DNA of 28,228 bases from Paratrimastix pyriformis (Eukaryota; Preaxostyla; Paratrimastigidae). Position 1 is the first letter of the stretch. Each line of letters starts with the position of its first letter. Location of the stretch: contig JAPMOS010000322.1 in assembly GCA_027972325.1 (NCBI GenBank), forward strand, positions 1-28,228. Reading direction: 5' to 3'. A program made the position numbers and the translations under genes. The notes beneath the pieces are model-generated. The model saw only the letters and a program-made list of their open reading frames with translations, was not told the origin of the DNA and did no database searches. Below are positions 21,790 through 28,228 of this stretch, piece after piece.

Positions 21790-23697
21790 CTCTCTCTCTC
21801 TCTCTCTTCCCCCCCCCCCCCATCATCCAATCGTCATCATCGTCATCATCGTCATCACACGGCAACACCCACCACGCCAACACCCACCACGTCAACACGT
21901 CAAACCCACCACCCCACCACCAACCACCCACCAACCACCACCCACCAACCACCACCCACCAACCACCACTCACCACGTCAACACCCACCACGTCAACACC
22001 CACCACGTCAACACCCACCACCTCCCCACCACTTCCAACACCCACCACGTCAACACCCACCACCTCCCACCACGTCAACACCCACCACGTCAACCCCCAC
22101 CACGTCAACCCCACCACCACGTCAACACCCACCACCATGCCAACATCTACCACCACGTCAACACCCACCACCACGTCAACTTCACCCACCACCACCCACC
22201 ACCCACCACCCACCACCCACCACCCACCACCCACCACCAGCACCCACCACCCACCACCCACCACGTCAACACCCACCACGTCAACACCCACCACGTCAAC
22301 ACCCACCACGTCAACACCCACCACGTCAACACCCACCAAGTCAACACCCACCAAGTCAACACCCACCACCCATCGTCAACCCCCACCATCACGTCAACAC
22401 CCACCACCATGTCAACACCTACCACCAACGTCAACACCCACCACCACGTCAACCACCACCCACCACCCACCACGTCAACCACCACCACCACGTCAACCAC
22501 CACCACCACGTCAACAGCCACCACCACCCACCACGTCAGCACCACCACGTCAGCACCCATCACCACGTCAACACCCACCACCACGTCAACACCCACCACG
22601 TCAACACCCACCACCCAGCACCCACCACCCGCCACCACCACGTCAGCACCCACCACGTCAACACCCACCACGTCAACCCACCACTCACCACCCACCACGT
22701 CAACACCCACCACGTCAACACCTACCACCACGTCAACACCCACCACCACGTCAACACCACCCACCCACCCACCCACCACCACGTCAACAGCCCACCACCC
22801 ACCCACCACCACCACCATCATCATCATCATCGTCATCATCATCATCACCCATCACTCACCACCACCACCACCACCACCACCACCACCACCACCACCACCA
22901 CCACCACCACCACCACCACCACCACCACCACCACCACCACCACCACCACCACCACCACCACCACCCCCACCCACCACCACCACCACCACCACCACCCACA
23001 CCACCACCACCACCACCACCACACCACAACCACACACCACCACCACACCACACCACCACCACCACCACCACCACCACCACCACCACCACCACCACCACCA
23101 CCACCACCACCACCACCACCACCACCACCCACCACCACCACCACCACCACCACCACAACCACCACAACCACCACCACCACCACCACCACCACCACCACCA
23201 CCACCACAACCACACCACACCACCACCACCACCACCACCCACCACCCACAACCACCCACAACCACCCAACCACCCACCACACCACCCACCAGCACCACGC
23301 ACCACCACCAGCACCACGCACCACCCACCACCACCACATCATTATCATCTTCATCTTCATCACCCACCACCACAGACCACCCACCCACCACCCACCCAAC
23401 ACCCACCCACCACCTTCAACGGCACCACCCAACGCCACCCACCACCATCATCATCATCATCACCCGCCCCATCATCCGTCATCTTCATCCGTCCTCGCAT
23501 CATCATCATCACCATCATCATCATCCAATCATCCACCAACACCCACCACCATCATCATCATCAGCATCACACCACCAACACCCACCACCCACCATCATCA
23601 TCATCAATCATCATCCAATCATCATCATCCAATCATCGTCATCATCATCCGTCATCCTCGTCGTCATCCTCGTCGGCATTCGTCATCATCATCATCG

Positions 23698-23728
<31 letters not shown>

Positions 23729-24560
23729 TCATCATCATCATCCATCATCAACCATCATCATCACATCCACCACCACATCACCATCACCATCATCCAACCA
23801 TCGCGCGCCACCACCCACCACCATCCACCACACCACCCACCACACCACCACCACCACCACCACCCCCACCACCCCACCGCCACCCACCATCACCAGGCTC
23901 CATCGCCGCCACAATCATCATCATCACCAACACCACCAGACCACCCACCACCACCACCCAACGCCCACCCAACGCCACCCACCATCATCATCGTCGTCAT
24001 CATCGTCATCACCGCCACCATCATCCGTCATCTCCATCCGTCCTGATCATCCGTCCTCATCACCACCACCACCCACCACCACCACCACCACCCACCACCC
24101 CACCACCCACCACCCCGACACCACCACCCACCCACCACCACCAGCATCCCTCACCATCATTATCGTCATTATCATCAATTATCAATTATCATCGTCATCG
24201 CCTGCCACCACCAACACCACCAACACCCCACCACCCACCCACCACCACCACCCACCCACCACAACCTCAACCACAACCACAACCACAGCCAGCCACCAGA
24301 CCACCACCACCACAGACCACCGCCACCCACAGACCACCACCAACACCACCACCCGCAGACCACCACCACCACCACCACCACCCACCACCACCCCCACAGA
24401 CCACCACCACCACCACAGACCACCACCACCATCACCAGATCACCACCACCACCACCCGCAGACCGCCACCACCACCACCATGATCATCGTCATCCAATCC
24501 TCATCTAATCATCATCATAATCATCATCTTCCAATCATCATGATCTTTATCATCACTCGC
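21790..24560. repeat. Large CAC/CAT compound satellite (about 2.75 kb)
   Basis: Begins with (CT)n and poly-C (21785-21822), followed by a 15-base minisatellite CAACACCCACCACGT (about 21870-22790), long (ACC)n tracts (about 22857-22965, 23055-23130, 23165-23210), then mixed CATCAT, CACCCACC and CAACACC blocks to 24560. Very long Thr/Pro/His frames run through it on the plus strand (over 1,000 codons from 21402) and Val/Gly/Trp frames on the minus strand. They follow from a triplet-period sequence lacking stop triplets and are not genes. It may be the 3' flank or a giant intron of gene C. Confidence 0.9.
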
Positions 24561-24924
24561 ACGCTCTGCTGGCAGATCTTCCGGCTCTGTCCGTACCCTC
24601 AGATAGTTTCTTTTCCTTCTTGCCTGACATTCCCTCCAGCCCCAACTTCACAATTATTCATTCACTCCTTTTTTCTCCCAGACTCTTAGGCATTGCCGAA
24701 CAAGCGGATGTACCTATTTCACTAAGATCCTGCTCTGTCGTTTCCCTCTGAACTTGGGCCCACCATTCCCCCTCCTCCCCCTCCCCCTCCTCCTCCTCCC
24801 CTCCCCTCCCCCCCCTCTCTCCCTCTCCTCCTCCCCCCCCCGGCAACCCGTCCCTTCCTTTCACGAAATACGCGATGATAATGCTCTTGTTTGCCCCGAT
24901 TTACCTCTGTGTGCGTCTGTGTGG
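24561..24924. other. C/T-rich spacer between satellite and GGTCGGC array 2
   Basis: A short unique segment (24561-24760), then a polypyrimidine tract of CTCC/CCCC (24765-24842), then unique sequence. No gene is supported. Confidence 0.5.
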
Positions 24925-25759
24925 TCGGCCAGGGTCCGCGGCGTGGTCGGCCAGGCTCAGCTGCGAGGTCGGCCAGGGTCGGCAGCGAGGTCGGCCAGGG
25001 TCGGTACCGTGGTCGGCAGCGAGGTCGGCAGCGAGGTCGGCAGCGGAGGTCGGCCGAGGTCGGTACCGTGGTCGGCAGCGAGGTCGGCAGCGAGGTCGGC
25101 CGAGGTCAGCATCGGAGGTTGGTACCGAGGTCGGCCAGGGTTGGTACCGAGGTCGGCCAGGGTCGGCAGCGAGGTCGGCCAGGGTCGGCAGCGAGGTCGG
25201 CCAGGGTCGGCAGCGAGGTCGGCCAGGGTCGGTTCCGACCTCGGTACCGACCCTGTGAGGTCGGAAATGTGTGAGGTTGAGGTCAGCAGCCGAGGTCGGC
25301 CGAGGTCGGCCAGGGTCGGCAGCCGAGGTCGACCCGAGGTCGGCCAGGATCGGTACCGAGGTCGGAACCGAGGTCGGCCGAGGTCAGCAGCGAGGTCGGC
25401 AAGGGTCGGTACCGAGGTCGGCCAGGCTCGGTACCGACCTCGGACTACCGAGTCACCGACCTCGGTACCGACCCTGTGAGGTCGGAAATGTGTGACGTTG
25501 AGGTCAGCAGCCGAGGTCGGCCGAGGTCGGCCGAGGTCGGCCAAGGTCAGCGGCCGAGGTCGGCCAAGGTCAACAGCCGAGGTCAGCCGAGGTCGGTGCC
25601 GAGGTCGGCAACGCTCGGCCGACCTCGGCACCGACCTCGGCCGACCTCGGCACCGACCTCGGCCGACCTCGGCTGCTGACCTCAACGTCACACATTTCCG
25701 ACCTCACAGGGTCGGTACCGAGGTCGGTGACTCGGTAGTGCAAAAATTGTCCCGCCGTG
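24925..25759 (-). repeat. GGTCGGC array 2 with conserved terminal sequence
   Basis: Dense GAGGTCGGCCAGGGTCGG-type units (10, 11 and 22 bases), with a longer composite block containing GGTCGGAAATGTGTGA at about 25236-25310 and again at 25436-25560, and inverted at 25653-25738. It ends AAAATTGTCCCGCCGTG (25743-25759), the exact reverse complement of the start of array 1 (9661-9677), so the two arrays are the same element family in opposite orientation. Confidence 0.75.
25445..25738. repeat. Perfect 86-bp inverted repeat within array 2
   Basis: Arms 25445-25530 and 25653-25738 are exact reverse complements over 86 bases, read by eye, with a 122-base spacer that is itself made of self-complementary GAGGTCGGC units. 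Nearly the whole 294 bases could fold into one hairpin. A perfect palindrome in repeat-rich DNA implies recent formation or gene conversion. Confidence 0.85.
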
Positions 25760-26633
25760 GAAGAGAACCCACTGAGGAAAGAAGTGACACGATGAAGCAG
25801 CTTGCTGGCGATCAGTGAACTTATCCCCGTTCTTGACCCCTAGCAGTGCCGAAGTCCCAAAGTTGTTTCCGACCTGACCGCCAGCTTGCTGGTACCTCGA
25901 TCCCCGAGCATGGGATCCGTGGGTGCATAAGTGTGTGCACGTGTCCCTGCCTCAGAAGAGCATGTCTCCTCTTTAGGTATGGTCTCAGTTTGTTGTTTCT
26001 GACCCAGCAGGTGAGAGTGGTGGTCTGTGCGAGCATCGGTGCCTGGTGGTGTGGGCGCGGATAAGTACAGGCCCGCCAAACCAAACGCTCTCGGTAATTA
26101 GCGTCCGTGTGTGAGGTGTGATCCCACTACAGGCAGGACCACCCCGAAGGGCACCGAGCGGGGAGCGTTCGCTCACGTATTGCTTGTGATTGGACAGAGT
26201 GACCCCAAGCAGGAGTGATCGTGATGAGTCCAAGACAGGGGTGCTCGCCCTCCCGGGACGGAGCCCCCCCATCATGGCCCTTGGAGGTGGATGGGATGAG
26301 ACGGAGTGATGGGCAGGGACTGGAAGGAAGGTGTACGCACTCGCGCACTCGGATGAGGGAGAGTGCGCAGAGATCACGCGTGGTGTTCCACACAAGAGGG
26401 CGGAGAGAGGATGAGACGACGGACTTTCCCTTCTGCTCCTGCCAAGCTTGCCCCACATCTCGTGCCGGGCTGAGAGTTGCACGGGGGTATTTGTAGAGCG
26501 CCCTCGGCCGTTGGCGCTGAGTCCCACCACCCTTCGCCGGGTGGAGCCAGCGTCAGCACCGACTTCACTTGGGGCCCCACCACCCCGATGGGGGTCCCAG
26601 GGGGGAAGGGGACGGCAGCCAGTGTCACTCTCA
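25760..26633. other. Unassigned sequence right of array 2
   Basis: Mixed-composition DNA. An AGGCCCGCC motif near 26070 recalls the satellite at 8307-8860. Minus-strand frames here (for example 25985-26686) have no recognisable domain. No gene is supported. Confidence 0.35.
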
Positions 26634-26880
26634 TCGTGTCGGGGACGAGGATGTGCGTTCGTTGACCCGGCGCTACATTTTGCCAAAAGCGCAGTCCGTC
26701 ACAAGTCCACATGCCGAACCCCGTAACGAGGGGTCGTGCCCCGGTGCGCGTGGCCGACAGCAGCCGGCGCCACTTCCATCGCGGGTGAGGACGTGTGTTC
26801 GGTGCCTGACCGCTCACATTTTGCAAACGAGCCTTCACCAGGTTCACATGCAGCACCCCGTCACGAGGGGGTCGACAACC
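26634..26880. repeat. Two-copy tandem repeat, 140-bp period
   Basis: GAGGATGTGCGTTCG at 26647 and GAGGACGTGTGTTCG at 26787 start diverged copies that also share CGCT(C)ACATTTTGC, TCACA(A/T)G and CCCCGT(A/C)ACGAGGGG. The repeat makes parallel peptides on the minus strand, which explains the frame at 26374-26913. Confidence 0.65.
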
Positions 26881-27486
26881 CCGGGGCCAGTTCCCTAGAA
26901 CACGTCTCGCCATTTTTGGGGGGGGGACCTTGTTTGATCAGGCCCTTCCCCCGAGGGCTGTCATGCGCGCTCACCACTACCCGCGCGGGTGGTGCCCACG
27001 GCATGTCGGGTACATGGAGCGTCGCTCAATCCAAAATGCACGGACATCCTGTGGAAAAAGGCCAGGGGAGATGTTTCCCTTGGATGCGAAGAGTGTAAGA
27101 CCTCCAGCAGTCCATTGCCCAGAAGCATGGTGTGACTCTCGTCCTGCTTCCTCGTTCGACGTGGAGTCTGCAACCGCTCGCATATGTTCGCGAGCCATCG
27201 TGCCTCTGGGCCCTACCGGGGCCGGGGAGTCCCACTGGTGCGCGCCAAAAAAATAGTCCCTTGCAACCGCCTATGAACACGTGAGATGGTTCCCAGCGGG
27301 GGAAGAGTGGCGGGACCAGTGTGGGGAGAGGCTAGCAGTATGCGTCGTTGCAACAGCGCGCGTGTTGTGCCGCCGGAACGAGCGTGTTTGTGCGTCCGCC
27401 AGCTCATCAGGGATCAGTGGGTCCGCTCCCTGGTCGAGTGGTGGCGTGATGCACCTGCCTTGCATAGCAGGTCACTTAAGCTAAAC
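26881..27486. other. Unassigned sequence
   Basis: No domain, clear repeat or RNA gene was recognised. Short frames on both strands (60-120 codons) look fortuitous. Confidence 0.35.
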
Positions 27487-27760
27487 TAAACGCGATGTTA
27501 CGCACGATACGTGGGTTTTTTACCCGACGGGGTGTCCGATTTTTTTCGGGGAGGCTGCGACCGAATCGGACCTCCGACCCTATAGGGGGGTTATTCCGGC
27601 AGGTCTTCCGGAGATATCCACCATTCCCGAAAATCGTGTCTGACCAACCCCTCCGGGGTGATAGCCACCGCAAAATGGGTGGTTTCCGCAAATCCCCAGG
27701 GTGACCCCGTAACACGAATTCGCGTTGGGTACCCTGAAACGCATCACGTAAACGCGATGT
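27487..27760. mobile_element. Possible small non-autonomous element between 12-bp direct repeats
   Basis: TAAACGCGATGT occurs at 27487-27498 and 27749-27760, like a target-site duplication, around about 250 bases rich in short palindromes (GGGTTTTTTACCC, CCCTATAGGGG, CCCCTCCGGGG). No convincing terminal inverted repeat was found, so this is tentative. Confidence 0.3.
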
Positions 27761-27774
27761 GGCAAAAAACGGGA

Positions 27775-27843
27775 TCCCATAATTTTCCCATAATTTTCCC
27801 ATAAAAAAATTATGGGAAGGTTCCCATAAAAAAAATTATGGGA
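27775..27843. repeat. Nested hairpin repeat TCCCATAATTTT / AAAATTATGGGA
   Basis: Three TTCCCATAA-type direct units and two inverted AAAATTATGGGA units lie within 69 bases and can form alternative hairpins. A poly-A/poly-T context is included. Confidence 0.75.
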
Positions 27844-27942
27844 CGTCCCTTTCACTCCGCGCCTTCCCATTCCACCCGAACTCCATCAAAAACAGAGTTG
27901 TTTCCCGCCGAAAAATTTCCGCCGAAAATCCCGCGCAACAGT

Positions 27943-28008
27943 AGCTCAACAGTAGAACGGCAGCTTGCAATGCCCAAGGTCGTGAGATCTAAACCGAGCG
28001 CCCCAAAT
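27943..28008 (+). pseudogene. Degenerate tRNA-like sequence (plus strand)
   Basis: TAGCTCAACAGTAGAACGG resembles a tRNA D-arm/A box, followed by GGCAGCTTGCAATGCC, a plausible anticodon arm with TTGCAA in the loop (TGC or GCA reading, Ala or Cys). The T-arm region (GAGATCTAAACC) does not match a B box, and the acceptor ends do not pair. If real, it is a decayed tRNA gene. Confidence 0.25.
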
Positions 28009-28025
28009 TTATTTTCCAATGAAGA

Positions 28026-28102
28026 AAAAATCGCGCCCCCACGGATCGAACCCTGACACTGAGATTGCAAATCACACAACTCGCCACTGTACCACAGAAA
28101 CT
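28026..28102 (-). pseudogene. tRNA-like sequence with A box, B box and T-run terminator (minus strand)
   Basis: On the minus strand: TGGTACAGTGG (A box-like), then TGTGATTTGCAATCTCA (anticodon arm with four of five pairs; loop TTTGCAA gives anticodon TGC, Ala), then GGTTCGATCC (B box match), then TTTTTT at 28025-28030, a Pol III terminator. Spacing is right for a tRNA. The acceptor arm does not pair and the T-stem is poor, so it is more likely a tRNA pseudogene than a working gene. Confidence 0.4.
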
Positions 28103-28228
28103 TTGTTGAAAAACCAAGCCGGAAAAATGGTTTAAATAGGCAGGTTTCGGCTGTGCGGCACAGCCAGGCCAGCCAGAGGATCTGGAAAAGAAGGGGAAGA
28201 AGGGGAAGCAGCGGAGCGAAAAGAGGAG
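28103..28228. other. Right-end flank
   Basis: Short sequence ending in purine-rich GAAGGGGAAG repeats. Nothing else could be assigned. Confidence 0.4.

Noticed and set aside
22845-23438. Gly/Val/Trp-rich minus-strand frames
   Set aside because: Reverse-strand reading of (ACC)n repeats, with no non-repetitive segment.
21402-24689. Thr/Pro/His open frame of more than 1,000 codons
   Set aside because: It is carried by CAC/CAT triplet repeats without stop triplets. Composition is pure repeat and parallel long frames exist on both strands, so it is not a gene.
25985-26913. Two minus-strand frames of about 180-233 codons
   Set aside because: No recognisable domain; the second contains parallel peptides made by the 140-bp tandem repeat and both show mixed low-complexity composition.

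Overview
This window looks like nuclear DNA from a GC-rich unicellular eukaryote; the lineage could not be resolved from sequence alone. Evidence is the spliced host genes with short C-rich introns, a LINE remnant, a SINE-like retroposon with a target-site duplication, abundant mini- and microsatellites, and an AT-rich Polinton-like virus fossil lying as an island in GC-rich DNA.

Layout. 1-623: GC-rich sequence with no supportable gene. 624-814: first copy of a ~190-bp retroposon with a (CA)n tail. About 815-4205: AT-rich fossil of a Polinton-like virus or virophage relative, with an A32-like packaging ATPase, a candidate minor capsid protein, a collagen-motif protein and a charged repeat protein; it is broken. 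4207-5813: 5'-truncated LINE tail (RNase H plus a C-terminal H-x4-C motif), then a separate frame resembling a PCIF1-type adenine methyltransferase. 5910-9660: a degenerate satellite tract holding an inverted 46-bp repeat (7551-7680) and a second retroposon copy (8111-8304) with a 10-bp target-site duplication. 9661-10085: first GGTCGGC array.

10762-13985 (minus): host gene A, at least six exons, unknown function, Pro/Ser/Thr-rich C-terminus; intron 4 is swollen by (CAT)n. 15600-17340 (plus): host gene B, a right-handed beta-helix type protein, with similar 11-bp minisatellites on both sides. 18968-21745 (plus): host gene C, an armadillo-repeat protein with a duplicated exon/intron module. 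21790-24560: ~2.7 kb of CAC/CAT simple repeats and a 15-bp minisatellite. 24925-25759: second GGTCGGC array, in opposite orientation to the first and containing a perfect 86-bp inverted repeat. 25760-28228: unassigned DNA with a 140-bp tandem duplication, a small palindrome-rich candidate element and two degenerate tRNA-like sequences.

Two host patterns recur. Intron donors read GTC[N]GC rather than GTRAGT, and good exons show single-base frame slips. The slips fit either an unpolished assembly or widespread pseudogenization, so the host protein models are fragments. The viral fossil has a shared TATATA-type motif placed immediately before its start codons.
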